This document shows positions 1 to 9,131 of a stretch of DNA of 64,000 nt, piece after piece. The DNA comes from Paenibacillus apiarius (GTDB taxonomy: Bacteria; Bacillota; Bacilli; Paenibacillales; Paenibacillaceae). Positions within the stretch are counted from its first letter, which is position 1, and each line of letters begins with the position of its first letter. Where the stretch lies: the NCBI RefSeq assembly GCF_017052585.1, contig NZ_JAFFHZ010000002.1, forward strand, positions 1 through 64,000, read 5' to 3'. Position numbers and translations under genes: made by a program. The notes under the pieces are model-generated. The model did no database searches and was not told the origin of the DNA. It worked only from the letters and a program-made list of their open reading frames with translations.

Positions 1-1905
1 TTCCAGGACGCCCGGCATATTGTAGCTGAGCTCTCCGCCTTCCAGTTGGCTCAAAATGTACAATCGTTTTTGCGCGGATGAGACGGGATAATAGGCGCTT
101 TCCTCTATGATCGGTATGGACACATACGCGGCCTGGTGTTCCTTGCCCGTGATCACTTCCGCCATTTGCTCAATCGTCGGGTATTGGAAGACCTCCCTCA
201 GCGGCATCTCGATCCCCATCTCTTTGTGCAGCTTGGCCACCAAAGTCGTTGCCCGTAACGAATGTCCGCCGATCTCAAAGAAGTGGTCTTTCACGCTGAC
301 GCGCGGAAGTCCAAGCACCTCTTGCCAGATTTGCGCGAGCTGCGCTTCCAGCGCGGTGCGCGGAGCCACGTAGTCCGCTCCGGTTTGCATGCTTCCGTCT
401 GGTGCCGGCAGGGCTTTACGGTCAATTTTTCCGTTTGGCGTCAACGGCATGTGCTCCAGCTGCACAAAGCGGGAAGGCACCATGTAGCCCGGCAACTCTT
501 GAGATAACGCGCTTCTCAGCTCGCCTGACGTCAGCTCTTTGTCCGCTACGATATAGGCGCATAAATACGGCTGTCCGTCTCCGTCCTCCCGGGCAATCGC
601 GACCGCTTCCTGAACCGAAGCTGTCTTCAACAGCTGCGCCTCAACCTCGCCCAGCTCGATCCGATACCCCCGAATCTTCACCTGATGGTCGATTCGGCCC
701 AGATACTCGATATTGCCATCCGGCAGCCACTTGGCCAGATCCCCCGTCCGGTACATCCGCGCGCCCGGTTCGAACGGGTTGTCCACGAACCTCTCCTCGG
801 TCAGCTCTGGACGGTTCAAGTAACCGCGGGCCACACCCACGCCTGAAATGCAAAATTCCCCGGCGATACCGACCGGCAGCAATTGATCGTTCGCATCCAC
901 AATATAAACCCGATGATTCGGGATCGGACGGCCGATAGGCACCAGCTTCCCGACCGGAGCAACAGCATTCCCGGCCGGAGCGACAGCGGATGCCTGCCAT
1001 ATTGTGGTCACAATCGAGTCTTCTGTCGGACCATAAGCGTTGAAATACAACACGCTGTCTCGCCACTGCTGAACCAAATCCACGGAACTGGCGGAGCCCC
1101 CCGTGATCAGCTTTTTCAAGCTCGGCAAGTTGCCTGGATGTAAGGATGCCGCGTAGGTCGGCGGTAAAATAGCGGCCGTAATGCGATGACGGCTCATATA
1201 GCTTTCAAATAACCGAGGATCCAAAATCGTCTCTTTTGTCGGAATATACAACGTCGCGCCCGTAAAGAGCGCCTTGAACATCTCCCAGCACGACGCATCA
1301 AAGGACAAGCTGGCGAATTGGACCACGTGGTCCTCTTCTCCGATGTGCAGCGTGTCCTTAAACAGGGGCTTCAGATTGCAGAGGCCGCGATGCTCGACCA
1401 TCACCCCTTTCGGTTTGCCCGTCGTTCCTGACGTGTAGATCACGTAGGCTAGATGATCCGGCCCGGCACCCGGCTGCAAGTTCGATCCGGCTTCACTGTA
1501 CATTCGTTCGTTATCCAGCATCAAGCGTTTGCCGTGAAAGGATTCACACTTCTGCACATGGCTCTGTGTCAATAACAGCTCGGCTCCCGAATCCTCGAGC
1601 ATATACCCAAGCCGGTCCTCCGGATATTCCGGGTCCATCGGCACATAGGCGCCTCCAGCTTTCATGATCGCCAGGATGCCCACGATCATCTCCAGCGAAC
1701 GCTCGGCCATGAGGCCGACGGGCTGATCCGGGCGCACCCCTTCAGCTCGTAACGTTCGCGCCAATTGATTCGCTTTTGTGTTTAATTCGCGGTACGTCAG
1801 TTGGCTTCCCTCGTAGACGACAGCCGCTCGATCCGGCGTACGCTCCGCCTGTTCCTCAACCAACTGATGAATCGTCTTGTCTCGCGGATAGTCTGCCGCC
1901 GTATC
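1..1905. repeat. Direct repeat copy A of NRPS module (A-T plus start of next C domain)
   Basis: Matches 3121-5025 at an exact offset of 3120 bp (1040 codons, in frame). I count only about a dozen differences in the first kilobase. Similarity stops inside the C domain preceding the A domain. Confidence 0.95.
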
Positions 1906-4900
1906 GTTGAAGGTCTCCAGAATCTGCGCTTTCTCCTTCGGGCTGATGATCTCGATCGACGACAGCTTCCTCTGCGGTTTACTTAGAATGGCGTCGATCA
2001 CCTGCTTGAAGTGCGCGGCCATCCGCTCGATCGTCTCCTCCTTGTACAGCGAGCGCGCGTACTCGATGGTGCCTGCGATTCCTTCAGCTTCTTCGGTCAA
2101 GCTGAAGGTCAGATCAAACTTGGCGATGTGATGTTCGTTCGGGTAAAGCGTACAGGTCAGCCCCTCGATGCTCACTTCGCTTTGCTCGATGTTTTGCAGA
2201 ACAAACATCGTATCAAAGAGCGGATTGCGGCTCATATCTCTTGCCACATCCAGCTTGCTGACCAATTCTTCGAACGGATAGTCTTGGTTCTCATAGGCCC
2301 TCAGCGTATTTTCTTTGACTTCCCGCAAGTACTCCTGGAAAGTCTTCTCACCCGCCGGCGCATTGCGCATCGCCAGCGTGTTCACGAACATCCCCAGAAG
2401 CGGCTCCAGCTCCGCATGCGTTCTTCCCGCAATCGGCGTTCCCACGATTATATCTTCCTGTCCGCTGTACTTGGACAGCAAGGTGGTATAGGCCGCAAGC
2501 AAGACCATGTACAGCGTCGTTCCGGTTTGCAGGGCAAGCTGCCTTACTTTCTCCCTTCTCTGCTGGTCGATGACAAAGTGAAACGTATTTCCGGTAAAGC
2601 TTCGGACCCCCGGCCGGGCATAGTCCGCGGGCAGATCGAGGACCGGGATTTCTCCGCCGAACACATCCAGCCAATACGCTTCCTGCTTGCTCATCCGTTC
2701 GCGCTGCCTTTCTCCCTGCTGCCATGCCGCATAATCCTTATACTGGATTCGAAGCGGCGACAGCTCCGCTCCCTCGTACAACTGCGCAAACTCCCGCAGG
2801 AACAGGCCCATGGAAGCTCCGTCCGAGATGATATGGTGCATGTCAAAAAGCAACAAATGGCGATCCGGCTGCAGTTCGAGGAGTCTCACTCGCAAGAGCG
2901 GCGGCTGACGCAGATCAAACGGGCGCATGAACTCCCGAAGGTGAGCGTTCGCTTCCTCTTCATTCACCCGTACGTACTCCACCGCAAATTCCACGTCCCG
3001 GTGTACCCGCTGCACCGCTTCACCGCCGACCAGTTCAAAGCCGGTCCGCAACGTCTCGTGACGACGAATCAGTTGGCGAAACGCTTCCTCCAGCGGCTCC
3101 CGATCCAACGCTCCTTCCATTTCCAGGACGCCCGGCATATTGTAGCTGAGCTCTCCGCCTTCCAGTTGGCTCAAAATGTACAATCGTTTTTGCGCGGATG
3201 AGACGGGATAATAGGCGCTTTCCTCTATGATCGGTATGGACACATACGCGGCCTGGTGTTCCTTGCCCGTGATCACTTCCGCCATTTGCTCAATCGTCGG
3301 GTATTGGAAGACCTCTCTCAGCGGCATCTCGATCCCCATCTCTTTGTGCAGCTTGGCCACCAAAGTCGTTGCCCGCAACGAATGTCCGCCGATGTCAAAG
3401 AAGTGGTCTTTCACGCCGATGCGCGGAAGCCCAAGCACCTCTTGCCAGATTTGCGCGAGCTGCGCTTCCAGCGCGGTGCGCGGAGCCACGTAGTCCGCTC
3501 CGGTTTGCATGCTTCCGTCTGGTGCCGGCAGGGCTTTACGGTCAATTTTTCCGTTTGGCGTCAACGGCATGTGCTCCAGCTGCACAAAGCAGGAAGGCAC
3601 CATGTAGCCCGGCAACTCTTGAGATAACGCGCTTCTCAGCTCGCCTGACGTCAGCTCTTTGTCCGCTACGATATAGGCGCATAAATACGGCTGTCCGTCT
3701 CCGTCCTCCCGGGCAATCGCGACCGCTTCCTGAACCGAAGCTGTCTTCAACAGCTGCGCCTCAACCTCGCCCAGCTCGATCCGATACCCCCGAATCTTCA
3801 CCTGATGGTCGATTCGGCCCAGATACTCGATATTGCCATCCGGCAGCCACTTGGCCAGATCCCCCGTCCGGTACATCCGCGCGCCCGGTTCGAACGGGTT
3901 GTCCACGAACCTCTCCTCGGTCAGCTCTGGACGATTCAAGTAACCGCGGGCCACACCCACGCCTGAAATGCAGAGTTCCCCGGCGATACCGACCGGCAGC
4001 AATTGATCGTTCGCATCCACAATATAAACCCGATGATTTGGGATCGGACGGCCGATAGGCACCAGCTTCCCGACCGGAGCAACAGCATTCCCGGCCGGAG
4101 CGACAGCGGATGCCTGCCATATTGTGGTCACAATCGAGTCTTCTGTCGGACCATAGGCGTTAACATACAGCACCCGGTCTCGCCACTGCTGAACCAAATC
4201 CACGGAACTGGCGGAGCCTCCCGTGATCAATTTTTTCAAGCTCGGCAAGTTCCCCGGAGTTAAGGCTGCCGCGTAGGTTGGCGGTAAAATAGCGGCCGTA
4301 ATGCGATGACGGCTCATATAGCTTTCAAATAACCGAGGATCCAAAATCGTCTCTTTTGTCGGAATATACAACGTCGCGCCCGTAAATAGCGCCTTGAACA
4401 TCTCCCAGCACGACGCATCAAACGACAAACTTGCAAATTGGACAACGTGGTCCTCTTCTCCGATGTGCAGCGTATCCTCAAACAGGGGCTTCAGATTGCA
4501 CAGGCCGCGATGCTCGACCATCACCCCTTTCGGTTTGCCTGTCGTTCCCGACGTATAGATCACGTAGGCCAGCTGATCCGGCCGGGCACCTAGCTTCAAG
4601 TTCGATCCGTCTTCCCTGTACATTCGTTCATCATCCAGCATCAAGCGTTTGCCGGCAAAGGATTCACACTTCTGCAAATGGCTCTGTGTCAATACAAGCT
4701 GGGCTCCCGAATCCTCGAGCATGTAGCCAATCCGTTCCTCCGGATACTCCGGGTCCATCGGCACATAGGCGCCTCCGGCTTTCATAATCGCCAGGATGCC
4801 AACGATCATCTCCAGCGAACGCTCGGCCAGGAGGCCGACCAGCTGATCCGGCTGCACCCGTTCGGCTCTTAACGTTCGCGCTAATTGATTCGCTCTTGTG

Positions 4901-6378
4901 TTCAATTCGCGGTACGTCAGTTGGCTTCCCTCGTAGACGACAGCCGCTCGATCCGGCATACGCTCCGCCTGTTCCTCAACCAACTGGTGAATCGTCTTGT
5001 CTCGCGGATACTCTGTCCAAGTGTCATTAAATACGTTCAATATCGTATTTTTCTCTTCCTCACTAATCAGGGATACCTCAACTATTTTTTCAAATGGGCG
5101 ATGAATCATATGTTCGGCAATCGTTATGATCTGCTGCAGCATTTGCTGTACTTCATTTTCTTCAAATATGTGCGTACGATAATGCACATCTAGCACAAGC
5201 TGCTGATCATTCGACATTTCTTTAATATGAAGTACGCAATCATTCCCTTCATGTCCGCCAAACTCAACTTTAGTTCGTACACTAAAGTTATCAAAATCGA
5301 GAAAACGTATGTTTTGATACTCCACTGCAATACCGAACAGCCGTTGAATATCTTTGTTGTTATGCTTCTCCCTCAAATCTTGAATTAATTGATTATATGG
5401 ATATTTTTGATGACGCAAAATCGTCTTCTGTTCTTTGGCCACCCTTTGAAGAAATGAAAGCAGCTCCAGTTCCGGTTCCACGGACATCCGCCCCGCTACT
5501 GTACTGGCGAACATGCCAATCGTATCTTTTTCTTTCTTCGTTGTTCGGTTTGCATAAACGCTCCCTATCGTTATGTCATTCTGGTTGCTTACTTTATGCA
5601 GGTAAATATACATTGCGGATAAAAAGAAAATAAACACACTGATTTGATTTTGCCGAGAAAATTCCGACAATTTGTGATAAAGCACGCTGCTTATGATGAG
5701 GCTTTTTCTTTTTGCAGCTGTACTTGTCACCAGAGGATTATAGGACTTCATACCTGTTATCTCAGGGAGAGACTGGAACTTCTCCAACCAATACGCTTTA
5801 TCCTTTTGGTAGCGCTCTGACTTCTCATAGTCCTGTTCCGTGTCAATGTAATCGGTGTAAGGCTTTTTTTCATCCCCTGCGGATAAAGTTCCTTCTGTCA
5901 GCTTTACATAATTTTCGGTAATCTGGTTAATAGCGAGATTCATGGATATGCCATCAGATACGATGTGATGCACTTTGAAGCTGTATCGGTATTCCTCATC
6001 GTTAATTTTTAATAGAACAAACTGATATAAGTCCGAATCAAGCAGCTTTATTGGCTTTCTGTTATGAAGATTCAACCATTCCTCTACATGCGATTCATCG
6101 TATTCGGAGAAATCCAAAAACTCGATTGCGTTATGTACATAGGGATCGACATATTGCATTGGTTCGCTGTTCTTCTGCGTAATTTTTATTAGAAAAGCTT
6201 CGTTTTGTTGAATGACTAACTGGATGGCTTGCTGCAAAAGCTCCCGATTTATATTCCCTCTTATCGTAATTGTACCGGAGAGCATACATGTCGTTGTATT
6301 CGGATATAGCAATTCCGTATACCATATTCTTTGCTGCGCATGAGTTAAAGGGAACAATTTGATCGCATTCTCACTCAA
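1..6378 (-). CDS. Non-ribosomal peptide synthetase, 5' part (C-A-T-C-A-T-C...), runs off the left edge
   Basis: About 2126 codons are open from a TTG start at 6378 to the window edge. TTG is chosen because an AAAGGAG box lies 9 nt upstream; the nearby ATG at 6385 is followed by a stop after four codons. Domains on the minus strand: condensation 1 (about 6360-5060, HHIVSDG near 5960), adenylation 1 (about 4990-3540; YTSGTTGKPKG, NAYGPTE, NGKIDRKALP), carrier protein 1 (about 3480-3260, FFDIGGHSL), condensation 2 (about 3210-1990, HHIISDGAS near 2840), adenylation 2 (about 1870-430), carrier protein 2 (about 360-140, FFEIGGHSL), and the start of condensation 3. The residues at the specificity positions read DAWTIGAIVK in both A domains, closest to aromatic (Phe-like) codes; this is an inference. 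Starting with a C domain means either a lipo-initiating subunit or an internal subunit of a longer assembly line. No NRPS gene lies upstream. Confidence 0.95.
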   Translation of the reverse strand, partial: MSENAIKLFPLTHAQQRIWYTELLYPNTTTCMLSGTITIRGNINRELLQQAIQLVIQQNEAFLIKITQKNSEPMQYVDPYVHNAIEFLDFSEYDESHVEEWLNLHNRKPIKLLDSDLYQFVLLKINDEEYRYSFKVHHIVSDGISMNLAINQITENYVKLTEGTLSAGDEKKPYTDYIDTEQDYEKSERYQKDKAYWLEKFQSLPEITGMKSYNPLVTSTAAKRKSLIISSVLYHKLSEFSRQNQISVFIFFLSAMYIYLHKVSNQNDITIGSVYANRTTKKEKDTIGMFASTVAGRMSVEPELELLSFLQRVAKEQKTILRHQKYPYNQLIQDLREKHNNKDIQRLFGIAVEYQNIRFLDFDNFSVRTKVEFGGHEGNDCVLHIKEMSNDQQLVLDVHYRTHIFEENEVQQMLQQIITIAEHMIHRPFEKIVEVSLISEEEKNTILNVFNDTWTEYPRDKTIHQLVEEQAERMPDRAAVVYEGSQLTYRELNTRANQLARTLRAERVQPDQLVGLLAERSLEMIVGILAIMKAGGAYVPMDPEYPEERIGYMLEDSGAQLVLTQSHLQKCESFAGKRLMLDDERMYREDGSNLKLGARPDQLAYVIYTSGTTGKPKGVMVEHRGLCNLKPLFEDTLHIGEEDHVVQFASLSFDASCWEMFKALFTGATLYIPTKETILDPRLFESYMSRHRITAAILPPTYAAALTPGNLPSLKKLITGGSASSVDLVQQWRDRVLYVNAYGPTEDSIVTTIWQASAVAPAGNAVAPVGKLVPIGRPIPNHRVYIVDANDQLLPVGIAGELCISGVGVARGYLNRPELTEERFVDNPFEPGARMYRTGDLAKWLPDGNIEYLGRIDHQVKIRGYRIELGEVEAQLLKTASVQEAVAIAREDGDGQPYLCAYIVADKELTSGELRSALSQELPGYMVPSCFVQLEHMPLTPNGKIDRKALPAPDGSMQTGADYVAPRTALEAQLAQIWQEVLGLPRIGVKDHFFDIGGHSLRATTLVAKLHKEMGIEMPLREVFQYPTIEQMAEVITGKEHQAAYVSIPIIEESAYYPVSSAQKRLYILSQLEGGELSYNMPGVLEMEGALDREPLEEAFRQLIRRHETLRTGFELVGGEAVQRVHRDVEFAVEYVRVNEEEANAHLREFMRPFDLRQPPLLRVRLLELQPDRHLLLFDMHHIISDGASMGLFLREFAQLYEGAELSPLRIQYKDYAAWQQGERQRERMSKQEAYWLDVFGGEIPVLDLPADYARPGVRSFTGNTFHFVIDQQRREKVRQLALQTGTTLYMVLLAAYTTLLSKYSGQEDIIVGTPIAGRTHAELEPLLGMFVNTLAMRNAPAGEKTFQEYLREVKENTLRAYENQDYPFEELVSKLDVARDMSRNPLFDTMFVLQNIEQSEVSIEGLTCTLYPNEHHIAKFDLTFSLTEEAEGIAGTIEYARSLYKEETIERMAAHFKQVIDAILSKPQRKLSSIEIISPKEKAQILETFNDTAADYPRDKTIHQLVEEQAERTPDRAAVVYEGSQLTYRELNTKANQLARTLRAEGVRPDQPVGLMAERSLEMIVGILAIMKAGGAYVPMDPEYPEDRLGYMLEDSGAELLLTQSHVQKCESFHGKRLMLDNERMYSEAGSNLQPGAGPDHLAYVIYTSGTTGKPKGVMVEHRGLCNLKPLFKDTLHIGEEDHVVQFASLSFDASCWEMFKALFTGATLYIPTKETILDPRLFESYMSRHRITAAILPPTYAASLHPGNLPSLKKLITGGSASSVDLVQQWRDSVLYFNAYGPTEDSIVTTIWQASAVAPAGNAVAPVGKLVPIGRPIPNHRVYIVDANDQLLPVGIAGEFCISGVGVARGYLNRPELTEERFVDNPFEPGARMYRTGDLAKWLPDGNIEYLGRIDHQVKIRGYRIELGEVEAQLLKTASVQEAVAIAREDGDGQPYLCAYIVADKELTSGELRSALSQELPGYMVPSRFVQLEHMPLTPNGKIDRKALPAPDGSMQTGADYVAPRTALEAQLAQIWQEVLGLPRVSVKDHFFEIGGHSLRATTLVAKLHKEMGIEMPLREVFQYPTIEQMAEVITGKEHQAAYVSIPIIEESAYYPVSSAQKRLYILSQLEGGELSYNMPGVLE
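3121..5025. repeat. Direct repeat copy B of NRPS module
   Basis: Partner of the repeat at 1-1905. The similarity fades at about 5020, where condensation domain 1 diverges fully from condensation domain 2. Confidence 0.95.
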
Positions 6379-6421
6379 TTTTCATAACTCCTTTGGATAT
6401 TCTGTTTTAGGTTTATTAGGC

Positions 6422-6664
6422 CTATCGATCTAACCTGTATTTCGTCAAGCATAATTCCAAAAAACATCGAACATTTTCCCCCATCATTATCAAGGGGGAT
6501 TTTTTCATCTTTCCGTCATGAATGCATGCTTCATTCTGTAGCTTTCGCCTTCGAAGATAAGCAATGTCCATGGTGTGCCACCGGTCAATCATCGCCGCCG
6601 CCATCTGGTCATCCGTATAGACTGAACCCTCATTCCACATCATTTCAAATCTTGTCTTCAACAT
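6422..6664 (-). CDS. Hypothetical 80-aa protein upstream of the NRPS gene
   Basis: Open frame ending 43 bp before the NRPS start, same strand. The sequence is rich in Met, Arg and Lys and has no signal peptide or membrane segment. I do not recognise the family, and the region before its ATG has no clear ribosome-binding site, so it may be non-coding 5' leader of the NRPS transcript. Confidence 0.3.
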   Translation of the reverse strand: MLKTRFEMMWNEGSVYTDDQMAAAMIDRWHTMDIAYLRRRKLQNEACIHDGKMKKSPLIMMGENVRCFLELCLTKYRLDR

Positions 6665-6981
6665 GATTGTTGCTGTTTTTTACCAACGTTGGCCTTGTTT
6701 ATATTTTTCCACCTATTCCCTCATTAGTCAAGTTATTACGAATCCAAAGATTATTGTCCTTTATGGGCAAGAGTTTCCGTGGAACCAGATGAACAAGGAG
6801 AGTGAAGTATTTCATCACATGGTGGAGTGTTCCGTGAGCGAAAACAAATTAAATAATCCTCAGAAAGCACAAAAAAAGAAGCGTTAGAGAACACCCCTTG
6901 ACTTGGTACTTTCTGAACTCGAATGAGAACTCATATTTCGGTTAAATGGGATATACTTTCACAAAAAAGGAGGAGGAAACA

Positions 6982-7035
6982 ATGAATCAAATTTGGAGCA
7001 GATGTGGTATGGATTTGAACAAACTTGAATTGTGA
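6982..7035 (+). CDS. Possible 17-aa peptide with very strong RBS
   Basis: ATG at 6982 follows AAGGAGGAGG with ideal spacing, and a TATACT box lies at 6952. The frame stops after 17 codons. The bases after the stop stay GC-rich and partly coding-like, so this may be the start of a decayed gene rather than a functional peptide. Nothing else is visible between 6665 and 7424 apart from an inverted repeat at 7280-7363. Confidence 0.25.
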   Translation: MNQIWSRCGMDLNKLEL

Positions 7036-7279
7036 ATCGGCTGCGAAGAAAGTCGGGGGCTTTCGCTTGCCCACAATCTGTTCAAGAAACATGCGAGGAT
7101 CAGAAAAACAAACGGGCCGGTCAGGAATGAACCCTCAACCAGCCTGTTATTACTTTTAATCCAAGTAGACTGTCCTAACTACTTGCACTTTCAACCATTC
7201 CGGCTTGTGGATCGCAGTCCATCCCCGCTGGTTGATAAAGGATCGATGTGTATCATTTCAATTGCGTAATGTCCAGCGG

Positions 7280-7363
7280 TGTACTGCAATGATACAGTTG
7301 ATTTCCCCGGAAATCGCGCGAATCGAGGGAAATGTACATATTTGCGTGTGTTTTTGCAGTACA
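7280..7363. repeat. Inverted repeat, 10-bp arms
   Basis: TGTACTGCAA at 7280-7289 and its exact complement TTGCAGTACA at 7354-7363, in the 3' flank of the minus-strand gene that ends at 7425. The long spacer makes a function uncertain. Confidence 0.4.
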
Positions 7364-7424
7364 GCGTCGTATTTTCCGATTTTGCCGCGAAATGTACTAA
7401 ATCATTGTCAAATAGAACATCAGC

Positions 7425-8315
7425 TTAGAGCCACCCGTACGAGCGGAGTGTCTTCAATCGCTCTACGGTAATAAATCCCCGCCACTCCAGCTCGCATGCG
7501 GGGCTGATGGCAGGCCAGCTGATCGGCCAGCCGCCGTCTTCCCGCTGCTCTTGCAGTAATGCGGCCAGATGGCGTTCCAGGTCCGCCTCGCCTGGGAACC
7601 GTGCCGCGTAGCTATCATGCGACGGCGCCCAATCGAGTACTTTGTGCACGTAGCCCTCGGCATGCGGATCGAGTTCAATCGTTCCCGGCCAGGACAACCA
7701 TTCGTCAACCTTCGCCAAATAAGAGCCGGCCCGTTCGCGATCCGGGTGATTTTCCAAGAAAGTGATGCATTGAACAACGTCATGATAATCGCTCGTGTTG
7801 ACCTTTTCAATCCGTTCCCATACGAACTGCTCTGTCTTGCGGAACCACGGCGCATCCGAAATCGCCGGAACCGCATTCTGCTTCATCAGCAAGCCCATCA
7901 CGCTTCCGGTCGGATTCATGGAGGCCGCATCGTCCCGTTCCGTCGTCCACCACGGCGCATGGGGATATTCATTCACGCTGCTGAACGAACGCGGTATGCC
8001 GCCGGTCTCCTCTACCATGACCGATTCCATAAAGCGAGCTATGCCCAGCACGATATCGCGATCGAAGCCGCCGAGTTCATTCATAATCGCCAACGCGACT
8101 TCCGTCGGCACCGGCTGGCTGTCAGGGCAGCGGATGTCTGGCTCAAGCGCATTGCCGAAGCCGCCGTCTTCGTTCTGATAGGCACGAAGAACGGCCAATA
8201 CGCTCTCCTTCGTGCCCACTCCGAAGAAATATTCGAATCGCATCCGATCGATCAGTCTTGCATTGCGGTACATGAACTGCCTTGCATTTTCAAGTACTTG
8301 ATTAATATCATTCAT
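7425..8315 (-). CDS. Prenyltransferase/squalene-cyclase-like alpha-alpha barrel protein
   Basis: 296 aa with perfect AAGGAGG eight nt before the ATG. Two QW-type motifs of the terpenoid cyclase/protein prenyltransferase fold are visible: ENEDGGF-like near residue 48 and EQREDGGW near residue 258. There is no signal peptide and no DxDD catalytic motif, so this is probably a cytosolic protein using only the fold. Homologues in Bacillales are usually annotated simply as prenyltransferase-like or hypothetical; the substrate is unknown. Flanked by unrelated genes, with about 140 bp of empty sequence before the next gene. Confidence 0.75.
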   Translation of the reverse strand: MNDINQVLENARQFMYRNARLIDRMRFEYFFGVGTKESVLAVLRAYQNEDGGFGNALEPDIRCPDSQPVPTEVALAIMNELGGFDRDIVLGIARFMESVMVEETGGIPRSFSSVNEYPHAPWWTTERDDAASMNPTGSVMGLLMKQNAVPAISDAPWFRKTEQFVWERIEKVNTSDYHDVVQCITFLENHPDRERAGSYLAKVDEWLSWPGTIELDPHAEGYVHKVLDWAPSHDSYAARFPGEADLERHLAALLQEQREDGGWPISWPAISPACELEWRGFITVERLKTLRSYGWL

Positions 8316-8453
8316 AATAAACCTCCTTAATAATTAATGTTATTAAATATTTTCATTTCACTTTAAAAGCCTGTTCCCCTCTCGGCTTTCCTGCGACTTC
8401 ACTGTACCGCCCTGCTAATCACCGTCATGCATTCAGCCTGTCCACACACTGGC

Positions 8454-9131
8454 TTACCAGCCGAATATCTTCCCCATATACGCCATCGCCTCAGCGCTGC
8501 TGCTCTGGGACAAGCGTTCATGCAGCCTCTCCCGCGCGTCCTCTATCGGTATCGCGGCCGCCTCGATCCCCGTATGCTCCATCCAATGCGGCATCGTCTC
8601 ATATGATGTGCTGTTCCATCCGTTGATTTCGCCGGCTTCGTTCCGCCGCGCTTTGACGCCGGAGATGGCGATGTCCATCGTTCCCTGCAGCTCGATAACA
8701 GCCTGATCGAACTCCTTCTTCTTCTCGACGGCTTTCATTCCAGCCGCCGCTCGCAGTGACCTTGTCTCAATCCCCTGCTGGGCTTCAATGATCGCAAGCA
8801 GCTCGCATGCCGGCTTCGACAGCAGCCCGTCCTCGTATCGTGCCTGTCCGGAACGCGGACTCCCCAATATCGCATACACGAGCGGAACAAGGTCACGGGC
8901 AATGAAGATGGCTTTTTTCTTCAGGAACTTCCCGTATGCGGCTGTCCCGTCGCCAGGGAAGCGGACTCTCCACCGCCATGGATCGAACTCGGTATCGGAG
9001 TGCCACTGCTCCGCCTTCGTAATCCCACCGAGCGACGGATGGTCCGGTATTAATTTTGCGAGCGGCAATATGCCTACTTCCTGAATGACCAGCACTGCCT
9101 CTTCGTATGTATGTGCGCTATACTGCTTCAC
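8454..9131 (-). CDS. AlkZ-related protein (winged-helix DNA glycosylase relative)
   Basis: 225 aa from a GTG start at 9131, chosen because AAGGAGG lies 9 nt upstream and the GTGA overlaps the stop of the preceding regulator gene (9128-9130). A longer frame reaching 9338 only reads through that regulator out of frame. Sequence such as HTYEEAVLVIQ at the N-terminus and TEFDPWRWRVRFPG near residue 45 fits the group called AlkZ-related in Paenibacillus, which resembles part of the HTH_42/AlkZ glycosylase family but lacks most of it. Role in DNA repair is an inference. Translationally coupled to the WYL regulator. Confidence 0.65.
   Translation of the reverse strand: MKQYSAHTYEEAVLVIQEVGILPLAKLIPDHPSLGGITKAEQWHSDTEFDPWRWRVRFPGDGTAAYGKFLKKKAIFIARDLVPLVYAILGSPRSGQARYEDGLLSKPACELLAIIEAQQGIETRSLRAAAGMKAVEKKKEFDQAVIELQGTMDIAISGVKARRNEAGEINGWNSTSYETMPHWMEHTGIEAAAIPIEDARERLHERLSQSSSAEAMAYMGKIFGW

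Noticed and set aside
402..4263. Long plus-strand and other-frame ORFs across the NRPS region (e.g. 2011-3201)
   Set aside because: Shadow frames of the minus-strand NRPS; they lack RBSs and protein-family features, and duplicated regions give duplicated shadows.
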